The notes below the pieces were generated by a model. It saw nothing but the letters and a program-made list of their open reading frames with translations. It was not told where the DNA came from and did no database searches. Position numbers and translations under genes: made by a program. Below are positions 14,001-27,700 of a stretch of 64,000 bases of DNA, one piece after another. The stretch comes from Lanius collurio. Its lineage: Eukaryota; Chordata; Aves; Passeriformes; Laniidae. The stretch is taken from positions 10,399,845 through 10,463,844 of the forward strand of contig JACBWW010000012.1 in the NCBI GenBank assembly GCA_020086605.1, in the 5' to 3' direction. Within the stretch, counting starts at the first letter, position 1, and every line of letters starts with the position of its first letter.

Positions 14001-17000
14001 CCATTTTGTGAGAGCACAGGGTCTACAACACTGCCATGTCCTCCAGTTAGACAATCTAAAAATGATAATGAAGGCTGATGTGATGGGATTGCCTCACACA
14101 AATGTATTGTTTTGTGCAAGTCACATACCCTGAATAAACATTTTCAAGGAGACTTACAAATTGAGAATTTCAATCAACCAGCATTACAGCAACAAAGAGA
14201 TTGTTAAAAGCACACACTGGTAGAATACAAGGATGAATGAAACCAGGCACCAGGGAGATTATTTTTATCAGAAAAAAAAAAAAATCTTATCTGAATTATC
14301 ACATTCTTCAGTACTCTTTCTTGTCATGAAAAGCTTTCAGACATTTGGCCATCTCTTGTGCAACGATCATTTCACTCTTCTGCCTAGACATATCCTGAAT
14401 GCTTTGCTTAGTCTGACATGCATCCTGTTCCTGCTTTGACTGCCTCCACATGAACTTCAGAATAAGAATCAGGAAGGTTTGATTATTCATTCAAATCTGC
14501 CCACTTGCATTAATGCCCCTGGTGATGACAGATTGTATGAGGGATGCTTCAGCAGTACTTAGAGGATGTAAGAGGTGCACAATGGGCTTAATTCTTAACT
14601 GTTTTGTAATGATACAATTGCACTAAATTCTGGTGATGTTGCATAAAACCGCATCTCTATGAATACCTGTGCAACAAAGATTAATAACTAAACTTGCAGT
14701 TTTATGCATTTGAGGTGGGGGAAAGACCTCTGCTCTCTCTGAAGTCACTCACAAGCCTCTGTAGTCAGGCAGATCTTTGAAAATATTAGCTTGCTTAGGT
14801 ACTGGACCTCTTTTCCTCATTTCAAGGCCAACTAAACGTAGTAAGTACTAAGAATCAGAATTTTCTCTAGTTTTTGGATTTTTTTTCTCTAAGGAGAAAG
14901 GAATTCTAAATAATAGATTATATTTTGGCAAAGTTGATGGGAAAAATATTTTGATTCAGCAGCCCCGAAACAAATAATTTATGAAAGATTTGTTGACAAA
15001 GATTAATTTTTTGTTTTAAACTTCTATTCAGAACTGCCTCTGCTTGGCAGTTGCTAGCCTTGGTGTTTTTCCAGCTGTCAAATTTCACTAAAAATGAAAC
15101 CTTTGGCTTAGTTTTCACTCCTTACATTTAATAAATGGCTTCAGTAGTAACCAAACTTGCACTAAACCTGGAAGAAAGCATTAGTTGCAAAAAAAAAAAA
15201 AAAAAAAAAATTAAAAGCCATTTTTTATTGCATTATTGGCCTACTAGGGAAGAAGAAGAGCTTGAATAAAAAATAAGTGCTTCAGCAGTATTATGCTTAG
15301 CGGAGTCCAAGGATGTTGCCCTACATTGGCTTTTTTACTTGATCCATTCTGTATAATTGTTTAATACACGGTTTGACCTAGTCCTCAGGGACACCTGAGA
15401 CATAATCAAAAAACAGGGCAAAAGTAATTCCAGCCACTCTAGCAATCACTGACTTGCCCAAGGATTCATTAACTCCTCTCCTGGAAGTACATGGCCAGAC
15501 TCCTGTGTAACACAGCTGCAGCAATCTGGGCACCCTCAGCACAAGTGCTCATCCACCCACATAGCTTAGAGAGTTTGTGCACTCAAACAGGATTTGGAGT
15601 CTGTCCCACAGTCCTGGTGTAGGGGTGGCTGCAGCTCCATGATGGGCACACTTTTTGTTATCTGGCAGAGAAAGGCTCAGCGTGTCTCCTGCACACCTCC
15701 ATGAGACACATCCATCTGCTTGAAAGGTCAGACGTTCCTGCAGTGTAGGGCTCAAGGCAAAATTTGCAGATGGAATGAAAGAGAGTAGGTATTTCCTTCT
15801 ACTTTCTTATTTTTTTTTGCCAGCTAAATCATGGTCCTTGCTGTCAGGATTTTGGAGGAATTAATATCTCATCTACAGTAGATACACGTTCATCAGTAGC
15901 AACACAGTTTAATCTAAGTGAAACCATTGAAATCAATGGAGTTAGGGCAGAATTAGACCACTCAGTTTGTAAACAGAATCTAGTCCTTAACTTGCTTACT
16001 ATACTATATTTATACTGTGACCTATTTTAGTAGTTATCTTTGGAGTAAAGAGCAGGGTAAAAAAAAATGTGTCTCATTTACATGCTTTACATTTCATTTA
16101 TTGAAAAGACAAACATGCATTGGTTTAATTGAATAACTATTGTAAGAATAGATGGGAAAACTGCCTAAAAATGCTAAAATGTTAACAAAAAGTTTATTCA
16201 GTTTGTAACTGAAGCTTTCAAAAGGGGTTTGGAGATTCTGTTGTATTAAAGTTCAAGCTTGTTTTATCTACCTGACTGCAGTGTAATTTAATCCCTACTT
16301 ACTATTTCATTTGTAAATTGAAAGCCTTCAGATAACTTAGAATATACGAATACATTCATTCAAGACATTACAAAGAATAGCTCACATGTGTGTCAAAATA
16401 TGTTGAATAAAACAATTAAAAAAAAATCTGAATAAAAAGGAGAACCAGGAGAAAGATATAGGTTTTTATACACAAATAAATGAAAAAGAAAACATTAAAA
16501 AGAATTAAAAAGAAACTACAATTATGATACTGTTATATATATTTTTAAACAACTCCTTCCCCCCCCATATATTTAAGGGTTGTGAAGAAAGTAAAATAAC
16601 ATTAAATGCAAAAACACTTCAATATTCGACCTAATCTACATAAGCAAGAGGTAGATCAAGTAGGATTTTGGTTTAGTTGCTCTGAAAATTCAGATTGCCT
16701 TCACACTGTGTGATATGTCACAGGGGAAAAAAAAAATAGCCTGCACATTTCAATCCTATTTTAAACAGGATCTATGAATAATATCTGGACTCATCCATCC
16801 ATGTCAGACCTAAGTCTTGTGATTTCTTCCAAAATAGCCCAGTCCACACCAGCACAGTCTCCAGGCCTGCATTTCACAAAACTGCTGCACTCCAGCTGCA
16901 ATTCTCTCCACTCAAGTCCTTCCACATACCTGTTAACATCACTGCCTCTCAGCAGCTAGTTCTGATCCTTTCCAAAAGCAAATACAAATAGACATATCTT

Positions 17001-20000
17001 GGGGGGTTATGTCAACATATAGCTCGTTTCTTCCTGCTCACAATCCATGTTAGTATCTGATTTTTGTCAGCAGCCCTTGATTTTGATTCCTCATGTGCAC
17101 ACCTCTGGCAGGCTCTTTACTGTGCCTGCCTGCCAAACTCTTCTCCAGAAGAATAGCATTAACACATACAAATCTAATTGATACTCACATGCTCATTTTG
17201 CACATCACTGCATTCATTTTCTTACCGAGATTAAAATATTTATCAGAATTTTTTAGAGCCAGCTGTATTTGAGTGGGTTATGTTTAGAAGCAAAGAGTTT
17301 GATCCAGATGTCATTCTTCATAGTCCATCTGCTAGTTCTTCTAAAGGATTTTAAAATATATATGCTTTTCACATTTTAAAGAGTGTTTTCAGTTTATTCT
17401 TCCCTCACTCAGAATGTATAATGTTCAGGAGATGTTCACGGTTTGCTTGCTGGATCTAAAGATCCTCTCATTCTTGCTTTCTTTGCAAAATGGTCTAATC
17501 TTTTATATTATTTTCATGAATTTGTTGGAGAGCACCATTTTAAAATCTATAACACAAAAACTTTAAAAGATCTTTTAATCTGCCTTCTTCTCATACTAAA
17601 CTCATACTAAAAATTCTCTTTGTTCTTTGCTAAATGGTTTCTGCATTTCAATAATGTAGGTACAATCAGAGTTTATATATTACTGGAAAACAGAACTAAA
17701 CTTTCCAGAATATTGCTCAAGTTTCAGTATCTGACTAATTTTTTAAAGGTGGGAAAAAATACAGCCTGAAAAATATTATTTCAAAGTAAGGAAAAAAGAA
17801 ACAATGCCTCCATTTCAATTCTAGAAGGGTTCCTTTACAAAATAAACAACAAAAAATGTATTTCTGTTAATGGAAAGCAAGGATTATCTTGATACTATGA
17901 TTGGCTTACTTACTGCTTATTCTGGACCTTGCTAAATATGCAAATGCAACTCAAAGTCGATGGCTGTTTTTTCAGACTGCTGCCTGGTTGTTTCTGAAGG
18001 TGGTGGTTGGAGAGGGGATGAATTTCTTGGGGTTTTCTAACCCAATATACATGATCAGTTGAATAGATACAATCCACTACTCAAATATATTTATCTGCTT
18101 ATATCTTTTCTCCTTTTGGTGGTTATTGAGAAAGAATTGTGGAAAAAACCTGATATATTGGTTCTCAAATTATTTGTGCTGTGTGTCTAGGTGGGATCCT
18201 TTTTTCCCATACCTCTAGTGATGAAGAAAAGTAGAAGAGCCTTAATTCCTATTGAGTCTGATGCCTTTTGTAATGACTACCCTCTAATATTGTTTAATTG
18301 ACTGTGAAGATGCAAACAGGCCTAAAATCCATAATAATTAGCTTAAGATAACTGGCTGAGGTTCAGACAAATCATCCAATATCAGCATTTCTGGTTACTT
18401 TGCAGAGTAAAAAGGAGAAAATTGAGAGGAGTAATCTGTGAATGCAGTAGAAGGGGGAAAAAAAAGGTTTATTTGCTAAGAATATGTGTTTCTACCACAT
18501 CTTTTAGCTTTTTCTGTATGCTGCAGACAGTAAACGTAAGGACATATAAGTCATAGTCAACAGCAACACATTGAAATTCATATTTGCAGACTAGCTATGA
18601 GCCAAAATTTGCAAGGAGAGAAAGAAACTACTGAGAAAGACACAAGAAAGACATGAAGAAACAAATAACTCCTGCCTCTCTATCAGTTAGAAAGAGAAAA
18701 TATCTGTAAACTGCAAAATTTGCCACACTTTTTTTTTAGGTCAATCTATCACTTACAGTTTGGTCTGTGTTAAACAGGATTCTTCAAGTGATACCAGTAC
18801 ATTTAACATCACCAGTTGCTGTTGCAATTTAGATGACAAACTAGCTGAAATGGGGGTATGATCTTGTTTATCAATTCACCTGAACACACACTTCTCAAGT
18901 TTTGAAATTGCTGCTGTTTCACATTGCACCTAGAAATGAAAATCAAACCACTGAGTTTGCTGCATGAAAATAGGTCACAGTGGAAACATATGCTAGCTAG
19001 AAACCTATGCAATTCTTACATGGTATATATAAGGGTTTAATTGGGTCTGTAATTAAAAACTTATACTATGAAATAAAACGGTAGTACAGGAAAAAAATCC
19101 AAATCAAAGCAACAACATAACCCACATCAAACTTCAGATAAAGCCTAAACAGTATTGTCTCTATTTCTGGCTAAAAGGAAAAATTTGGACCTTTTTATGC
19201 TCTTATATCCTGTCCAAACTGCCTCCAAAAATGAGCTTATGCATATCCAGAAGAGATTAAGAATACCCTGGGACCTGTGGTTTATGCAGAAAGATCGTAG
19301 AGGAAAAAAATACAGTGTAGGAGACAAAACAAATAACAGGTATATTTATTTCTCTCTTTCATGCCACAGCTGTGGACAGTAATATTACCTATATGAACGA
19401 CCATTCTGCTTGGCTGCAAAGAAAAGAAAACGGGTTGAAAGAGTAATGTGAGCAGCAGGTCTTTTAACATTTCTGGAATGTGAGTGTATGCACAAGGGCT
19501 TCTATTTCCACACTTTTTTTTTTATTTCAACATTTCTTTAAAGTTGCTGAAAATATTTTTTTTCTAGCACTTTGGTCTTGCAACCGCTGACATTAGAAAA
19601 TATTTTTAACCATTATATAACTCTGAAAAAATCCCATTAATGCCGGGCTGTCAGGCCTAAATACTTGTTAGAGGCTAGGATTAAGACTGAATGTTGAACT
19701 TTTCTCACATTTTTCTTCAATGAATTCAGAGAAAAATTAATTTTATTCCAAGCTCTTTAAATTACTGTAACCAAGTACATACACATACGTCACAACACAC
19801 TGTAATATTCTCGTTTCAATAAGACAATTGAAAAACCAGACCTGGTCACATACATATCTGCCTTCCTTAAAAAAATATATAGATGAAATTGTGATTAGAG
19901 AAACCACAACAATATCTTTTAAAGTAATGATACCTTTAACTTTTTTATCAGAAATTGTAATTTATTTGGAATGGCAGGGAAATAACTTTTACTATGGCTA

Positions 20001-20190
20001 AAGTATTGAATTTGTATTCCATTGTTTTAAATTAAGTAATTTGCCTGTAAAATTACCATCAGTACTGCTTCTACTGAGATTAATGGTAAAACATCCACCA
20101 AATGGGTACGGCTACATCTTTCTCATCCCTTAAAATATCTACTATTTATGTATCAATTAACATTTGACTCTTCAGAAGAATATTATACCC
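8098..20190. other. Long AT-rich non-coding stretch
   Basis: No exon or RNA gene is recognised and no open frame exceeds about 98 codons. Noted structures are a (TA)7 microsatellite at 10173-10186, a run of 22 A at 15189-15210, a perfect octamer (POU-type ATGCAAAT) at 17938-17945, and a candidate conserved non-coding block near 12700-12860 (see findings). The rest is unremarkable. Confidence 0.45.
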
Positions 20191-20237
20191 TGTTCATCGC
20201 TATCTTATGCATGTTGTAAGGATTCCCCATTACAACA
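20191..20237 (+). mobile_element. 3' end of a solo/truncated LTR related to the 45-kb ERV
   Basis: About 47 bases match the last ~50 bases of both LTRs of the element at 45149-47638. They share 'ttcatcgct', 'tcttat', then 'tgttgtaaggattcccc' and a final 'acaaca'. By eye the match is roughly 80-85%. Upstream of 20191 the similarity fades, so only the 3' terminus survives or the rest has been deleted. It reads in the same orientation as the full element. The block is too long and ordered for a chance match, but no target-site duplication can be shown. Confidence 0.65.
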
Positions 20238-23200
20238 CCCAACAGTGAAGTGCTGCTCATTTTCCTCCCAATCCTTCAGAGAAAAGAGTGCACTGACTAA
20301 ACATCAAGGGGCTACACAAGAAACTTGCAATGAGCTCATAGTTCTAATCAGTTTTCTCTGAAAATAAACATTTCAAAATCTGTGTATGAAACACACAAAA
20401 AATTTCCATTTTTCTGACCATTCCAAATCACAATTCAATATGCATTAGCTGGGATTCTGTCAACATAATTGGCTACAGCAGGCAGATTTTCAGAAGGGCT
20501 TAACTTCGGCTTTGCCACCAAAACAAATAAGATTATCAGAGCAAGCACTGCATACAAGATGCTGACTTCTTTGAGAAATCTGTGCACAAGTGTCATGGTT
20601 GGAGCTGCTTAATGCTGGCCTCTTCTGAACATTTGACCTTCATCTAAGTCCCAGAGGTGTGCGAAATCCTCTTCAGAAAGCCCATTTCCCCTGACTGTCT
20701 TTTCTCCCTGTAAAAATCCACTCTACTGTATCTGCAGGATTAGCAGAATCAAATAGGATACGGAAGGGATACCATATGTAGCCCAACCATTTCACTTTTT
20801 AACAATTATTCTTGCTACTTACTGCTTGATCCCATGGGAATATTTATTTTAATTATTAAAGAGTAGAAAAAACAGAAAAGACCTCCTGAACTAAACATGT
20901 TTTCTCTTTTAAATTTCTCAAGATGGCTTAGCCTAGAGAAAGAGCTTCTAGACATCGATGTAAATTCAAATTTTGATGGATTTTGTATTGATTGCCAATG
21001 TCAATGTGAAAGCACATGTTACTTGGGTCTAAAGAAAGCATTTTCTAAAAACAGGCATCCAGTTGCCTACTAGTCTTGAATTCAGTGTTGACAGAGTAAT
21101 GTTATATATTTATATATTTTGTTTTACTTTTTATTATATCCAGTGACTTCTACAGGTATTCTATCTTCTGCCCCTTTTAGAACCATGTAAATTCAGTTCT
21201 ATTTAAAAATATAGGACATATTTAGGTCAAATTAAGTATTCCATAGAGAGACTTCATTTTTTACTGATTGTGATCAACATGAACACAAAACTAACGGGTT
21301 TGCTCACAGGAACAAAGAAAAATTGGGATTTTATAAGCATCCTCTGTGGCCTTTTAAGAAAGGGAGTTCTGAGGATTTTTCAGAACCATGCTCCTTTTTC
21401 ATTTATTACCATATCCCAGTGGAAAAAAGAAGGTGAAAAAGAAGTGATAGAGGCACAGAAGTACAGTCAGAATAAGTTTATGATTTAATGGCAGACTATT
21501 CACAAATGCCAGAGAAAAGCAGTCTATTAATTTGGCCTCCCTGCATCATCAGTATTTCCAGATCAGTTGGGTGATGTGACAAAATGAAACTTCTGATGTG
21601 ATACTTTCTGTAAACAAACATGTGAATCAAACCTTGCTGCTGGACAGTTCTGTGACTTCAGTCAGATCAAAATGACCACACTCTATATAAGGGCACCTAA
21701 GGCAAGAGGGCACACAATATTGTCTGAAGATGAAGATCTCAAAGTCCTTCTGAAGCACAGGAAGTAAAATATGGTTGCATATAAAATTTATACCAGAGAA
21801 GAAAGGGTAAGAAATAGGTGAAATCAACCAGAATATCTGGTTGTGCATCAGCCCACTAATTCTTGCTGGGGAGTTTTTCCCCACAGGGAAAGCCTCTTTG
21901 TCTAATGCTGATTATTTTGGGGTGGATGCTAACACATTGTACAGTATAAAATAAGCAACATTTTATATGAGGAAGAAAAACACAGCATGGTAAGAGACTT
22001 GGAATTCGTTACGACCTTCATTAATTTTACTATGGTTCAACTTAACTAGATTTTATGCATTAGAAATGTACACCATGGCTTTCCAGATAGAATCCTGTAG
22101 AGGAGTGGAACAAAACAGAGACAAGAAAGGAAAGACAATAAGGCAACTAAAGGGAATACACTTTCCAGAGCAAAGTTTTTGTCTGAGCACAGGAAGAATG
22201 CAAAAGAATTTCCTCTCTGTCTAGATCACATTTGTTTGAAAACACAATGTCAAGAAGCAGCATTTGAGACTTTGAAAGGAATTTATCATTTTCTTTGATA
22301 GCAACTAGCTATCACGCTTTGATAGCGTCACTGGCAACAAGCAGATTCATTAAGTATTTTAATGTTGCACTATTTTCTTGGTGTGTTCTGCTTTGATAAC
22401 TTACTTGTTTAGAAACATTTAAACACAAATGAAAATTACATATAGTATTTGATTTTTGTTAAAGCAAAACATCCCACTCACTCTGAAATCAACCTACAGT
22501 TTGGGGCTTTCTTTAAGTTTTGTGGAAAAGAAAAATAAATATATATTTTCTTTTGGTGTTTCCACTTAACATTCTTGGTTTTGTTCCTTGGGCAAGTTAA
22601 AAAAAAAAAAAAAAAAAAATTATAGTCATTTACAGAGCTGTACTCCTGCCACAAATTCTTAGGCCAATACTGGTCTGTCAGTGAGGAGATGTTGGTAGGG
22701 AAATCACTCTTTCTCAAGTGCTGTTTTAAAAAACTATTTCTGAACCTTCATTTGTGATCCTTTCTTTTTCAAACATTAAAGGTTTTGCAAGAGTTGCTTA
22801 TGACAGCAGCATGAAAAAAGTTAGGAGAGAAGTGTAAAATCTGCTAGATGTCACGATTTATTGCATTATATCATAGAGGAAGAGACAGAGCTTCATATCT
22901 CTGGGATAATAGTGACAAAACAGCCCAGCAGAACAACTACAAGTAACTTGCTCTCTGCTGGGGGAAATCATGCTGCTCCTGAGATCAAGGATGCTTTTCC
23001 AGGCTTTGCCATCAACTGCAGTGGACTAAGTACCCATCTTTATCTCCTACAAGGAATTCCCCAGACAAAAATCTATAGTCAACCCTAACACAGAGATGGA
23101 CAGACCAATCATATCTTGTTTAGTCATATAGATCACAGTTCAGCCCTTACAACTGTCCTAATTCTGTTATCAAATGAGTAAATTAATATTGCTGACCCAG

Positions 23201-24228
23201 TTCAAAAAGGTGATAAGAGGTGATAAAGGGAAGTATTTATCACACATAGGTTAACACACACTTTCAGTGAAACAAATCTGACTTCTGCAGAGATCACTTG
23301 AATGGACCTAGGCCACTCTTCCATTGTGAATCATCTTTACCAAAAAAGCAGCAGAAGCTCACTTCTCCCTATGCTATCTTCCCATTTTCCCCAGCATTAA
23401 TTGATGGGGTAGAGAGTATCTGCTCTGTGGATACCCCACTGCACTGCGGGGAGGAAAAAAAGGCTGCTACAACTCTCCATACAAACGAACTCTTTCAGTA
23501 GTTTAACAGTAATTAATATATATGTAAAATACCTTTAAACCTCTAGGAACGTACTGCAGAAGACAAAAATGCGAAATAGCCAAAATATAGAGAGGTAAAG
23601 GTAAAACAAAGGATAGCTTCAGCCTATCCAAATATTCCCTTACCAGGGGGCCTATTAGATGGCTATTCTAGCCATCAAACATTTTCACTCCTTTTCCACA
23701 CTCTTTGTTGTGACTGTTATTGTTTGAGAGTTGAGAAGCATTTCAAATGAAGGAGTCACATTTTCAATAATTCATCAAACATAATCTGAGCACATTGAGA
23801 TGTGATGGGGCCCATAGCAAATTACATGTTGCAAAGCCTCATCAGCTGAAGCGATTACTTCATTTCTTCAACTCATTTTAAAAGAGCTAAGAAACTGATG
23901 CTATTTACATCATGTATATAAATATCATCTATCTCATATTTATATAAAATGTGTGAGATTGGTGAACATTACTGCAAGTGTTCATTTGAATTTTAACTTG
24001 AATTCATATTACCAGTGATTGCACAATGAAGACAATGATTGTACCCAACCCCTTTTGAATTTTCTCTCCGCAGGATTTCAATGAGTCTCTGCTTTTTTTT
24101 GCATGAGCTTTTTCAGAGGCAAGGGCTTGTGATGAAAAGTGCAGTCTTTACAGAGAACACTATTTCAAAAAATCATTTCAGGAGTGCTCCTAAAGATCAG
24201 CTATTAGAAGACAAACTCATTGTTTTAT
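20238..24228. other. Non-coding stretch
   Basis: No gene is recognised. There is a run of 21 A at 22599-22619, and 'ctttgatagc'-type short repeats near 22300-22330. Open frames reach 85 codons and show no family motif. Confidence 0.45.
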
Positions 24229-24257
24229 GAAGGGGAAAGGAAAAGGGGGGAGGGGGG
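24229..24257 (+). repeat. Homopurine tract at left edge of assembly gap
   Basis: A run of only A and G, with G6 blocks separated by short A runs, immediately precedes the gap. It differs in wording from the regular 7-base repeat on the other side, so the unsequenced array is probably compound. G-runs of this kind often cause polymerase and sequencing drop-out. Confidence 0.85.
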
Positions 24258-24656
24258 NNNNNNNNNNNNNNNNNNNNNNNNNNNNNNNNNNNNNNNNNNN
24301 NNNNNNNNNNNNNNNNNNNNNNNNNNNNNNNNNNNNNNNNNNNNNNNNNNNNNNNNNNNNNNNNNNNNNNNNNNNNNNNNNNNNNNNNNNNNNNNNNNNN
24401 NNNNNNNNNNNNNNNNNNNNNNNNNNNNNNNNNNNNNNNNNNNNNNNNNNNNNNNNNNNNNNNNNNNNNNNNNNNNNNNNNNNNNNNNNNNNNNNNNNNN
24501 NNNNNNNNNNNNNNNNNNNNNNNNNNNNNNNNNNNNNNNNNNNNNNNNNNNNNNNNNNNNNNNNNNNNNNNNNNNNNNNNNNNNNNNNNNNNNNNNNNNN
24601 NNNNNNNNNNNNNNNNNNNNNNNNNNNNNNNNNNNNNNNNNNNNNNNNNNNNNNNN
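24258..24656. other. Assembly gap (399 N)
   Basis: An unbroken run of N. The real length and content are unknown. Both edges are purine-only low-complexity sequence, so the missing part is most likely more tandem repeat. The long X-filled open frames predicted across it are artefacts. Confidence 0.99.
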
Positions 24657-24706
24657 AGGGAGAAGGGAGAAGGGAGAAGGGAGAAGGGAGAAGGGAGAAG
24701 GGAAAA
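24657..24706 (+). repeat. (GGGAGAA)n heptamer tandem repeat
   Basis: About six and a half near-perfect copies of GGGAGAA follow the gap directly, ending in GGGAAAAG. The array is purine-only on the plus strand. The true copy number is hidden by the gap. Confidence 0.95.
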
Positions 24707-27700
24707 GTTTTCAGTATTTTGTCTGGAGTTTTCTTTGATTTCAGTTAAAATGCACATATAAGCACTATAAAACTTGAAACCTGGTTTGATAGATTTCAAA
24801 AGTGTTTATCAAAGATAAGGAGCACTTTTCAGAAAAGTGTTTCCATCATGAGATATATCAGAGACATGGAAGAGCATATTCTTCTTTTTATGCATGCTAG
24901 TACAACTGGTAAAGAAAAGTATTTTTGAAAGAAACTGCAGTTAATCATATAACAGTAGATTATATAGCACAGTTGGTTTGGTACATGATAGTGCTCCACA
25001 TTTCAAGTGGGTTACATTTCCAAAATCCCACAGAGGGGAAAACAATAAGCCACCCACACAAGGCGCTGAAGCATCTCAGAGAAAAGAAGTTTGCTTTGCT
25101 AACAAAAGATTTACAGCCTGTTAGTCTCACCTACCTGGTATTATTTTACATAGTGTATGGGACAATTCATCACAGGATGCCCTTATTCCCAAAATTGCTC
25201 ACCAGAGCCCTCAAAGACAGCAAAGTAAAACATCAGAGGGCAGATGTGAGTGTGTAAATTTCACTTGTGAGGGCTCTAGAAGTGTAAGAGAAAAAGTGCT
25301 AAACAGCTATGCTCATTCATTCAGAGAGTGAAAATAACAGGTTTTTTGATGACTGAGGAGCTTGGCTGTTATTCCAAATACTACTTTTAATTTGCCACCA
25401 AAAATTTGCCCACCAAAACCATAGAGAAGGTTTCTCACAAATCCCAGCTGGATCAAAAAAGTAGCATGAACAAGCTACTTTTTACAATTGTGTTTACCTC
25501 CTAGACTGGAAGATGTTTTCCAACTTCTATAATGACATAATTTTACTAAAAATCCAGTCAAGATTACTCGTGACTGTCGTGATTAAAAACCCCAATGTCT
25601 GAAGGACATCATTATTGTGAAAATTGAGGTGAGTTCCAAAAAGACTATTCCCACAAGTTGACAATGCCATAAGCATTTCCAGAACCGTTACAAAATTAAT
25701 CATTGAAGTCTCACACTCACTTGACATACAAAGGCATTTCTAGTCACATTAAACACTTCAGAGTCTGGACTTTGAGTCTCCAAGAAAGCTGAAGTTTTGC
25801 ATTTCAAATATGGCTAAAATTTTTGGTGTTCTAGTTTGAGTTTAATTGGGGCTGATTTTTTTCAGAGTTTGAGAGTGCTACTAGTCTTTGATGGACAACC
25901 AAATAAAAGATAAATGAACCATTTTCTGAAAAAACAGGACTTAAACAACTTTTCTGCAGAAAAAAAAAAAACCAACATGTCTTAAAAATACAGTGAGGCA
26001 CAGACACTTCTAGTCCATTAGCTGAACACCAAGGCAACCTTTTAGCCAATATGCAAATGGCAGAAGCAGCTCTGTATAATGGCTTTTTACAGTTTGGATG
26101 TATAATATAACAAAGAAAGTTTTATATTCCAGTTCATGTTTGCCCCTACATAACACTAGCTGAAAGAGCAGCTGGTCTCTGGCACTGCACATCTGAAGAC
26201 AAGGCTGCAATGGAGCCAATAGGTATTTGGCCCTACATTCTAAAGGAGGTTTGTGTGGAGAACAGGAAAAATAGAAAAAAACCCCATAGCTACATTAACT
26301 TTGCATTCCAGCTGTTCCCACAGTACATGAAGAAGGAGAAACTTTAACTATGCCAAGACAAGAGAAGGAAACAAGACTGCAGTGCACTGAGAGTCGGGCC
26401 AAAACACTGGCAATTCCAAGGAAGGCAAGAGGTTCTGAAGGCTCTTTGCAAATGAAAATTGGCAATTGGCACTGAGCCACTTTTGCAGTGAGTCAGACCT
26501 GAGGTCGCTACTACAGCCAGCACTTTGCCACTATTGAGAAATAAGCTTTGTTTGGGGGATGTCAGCTCAATTTATTATACGTAGATTAAATTTGATTTTC
26601 TACTACACTGACAAATTACATACAGACAGGCTTATGAAAACCTTCTCTGCTGTTAACATACATTTGATCATATTGCTTATACCCACAGTTCAAAAAAAGG
26701 CTGAGGGTCATCAGAGTTGTTGGATTATTACTGATTATTATTACACTTGTAAGATAACAAAAAAAACAATGTAGAAAAAATATATAAGTACTACTTGATT
26801 TTCATTGTATTCAAAGAAATATCTAAACACTTAAAATACATAATCTATAAAACACCTCAGAAAAGAAAATATTTGGAGTTTACACGCAGGTTCAATAAAA
26901 AAATGTACAAATGTTTGCAATATCCCAATGTTAGACAAGATTTATGTGTTCAGCAGTCAATATGTCATTTACTTACTCTCTAACACACTATAGATAACAT
27001 CTAAATAAAATAAATTAAGAGCCAGGTTAAAATCAGGAGCAAAATAGTGACTTTTATAAATGCCTTTTCGCAGGAAAGGAGCACATCAGACAGATTCCCT
27101 ACAAGACACTGAATCCACCTAAGAATGCTGACTCTGGCATAAGTACAAAATGCTGTATTCAACGAGTCAGTGGGCTTGCTACTCTCCTCCTCTCTCCAGC
27201 CAAATATTCAGCTAGGAAACATAAAAGAATATTCCATTTGCATAAGTTTTCCTGTTAGACTTTTGTCTGTTTTTCCAATGTGATAGCACTTCTTTTGTGT
27301 GCCCACCTACATATTTTCCACCCTCTATACATGTTGAGTACACTGATTGATTTGAACTGACTTTGAAAGACGGAGATCAGAAAGACCTGTCGGGTCCTAA
27401 CAATTTCATGAAAAGTGGAGGAATCCTGGAAATGCCCATATGAGAAGGCAACTTCTCATAAATCCTCATGTTAAGGGAAAGTTTACATTTTCTTAGACAA
27501 CAAAATCAAAGAGAAAAATCATAGAATCATAAGAAAACAGATTTCGTTCCTTTTTACTGTTATGGAAACACTGTTAATTAAATGCCTGCATGATGAAAAA
27601 TGGCTATAGAGAAGTGTCATTTTACAGGTCCGCAGATACATTAAAGGTCTAGCCTCTGTACAGTCTCTTATAGAAATCTAACTTGGGTATCATGTGGCTC

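Noticed and set aside
24197..24799. Open frames of about 170-200 codons on both strands
   Set aside because: They are made almost entirely of X from the 399-N gap plus purine repeat; artefacts.
27518..27533. ATCATAGAATCATA resembling a CR1 3' terminus
   Set aside because: No CR1 body on either side; too short to call.
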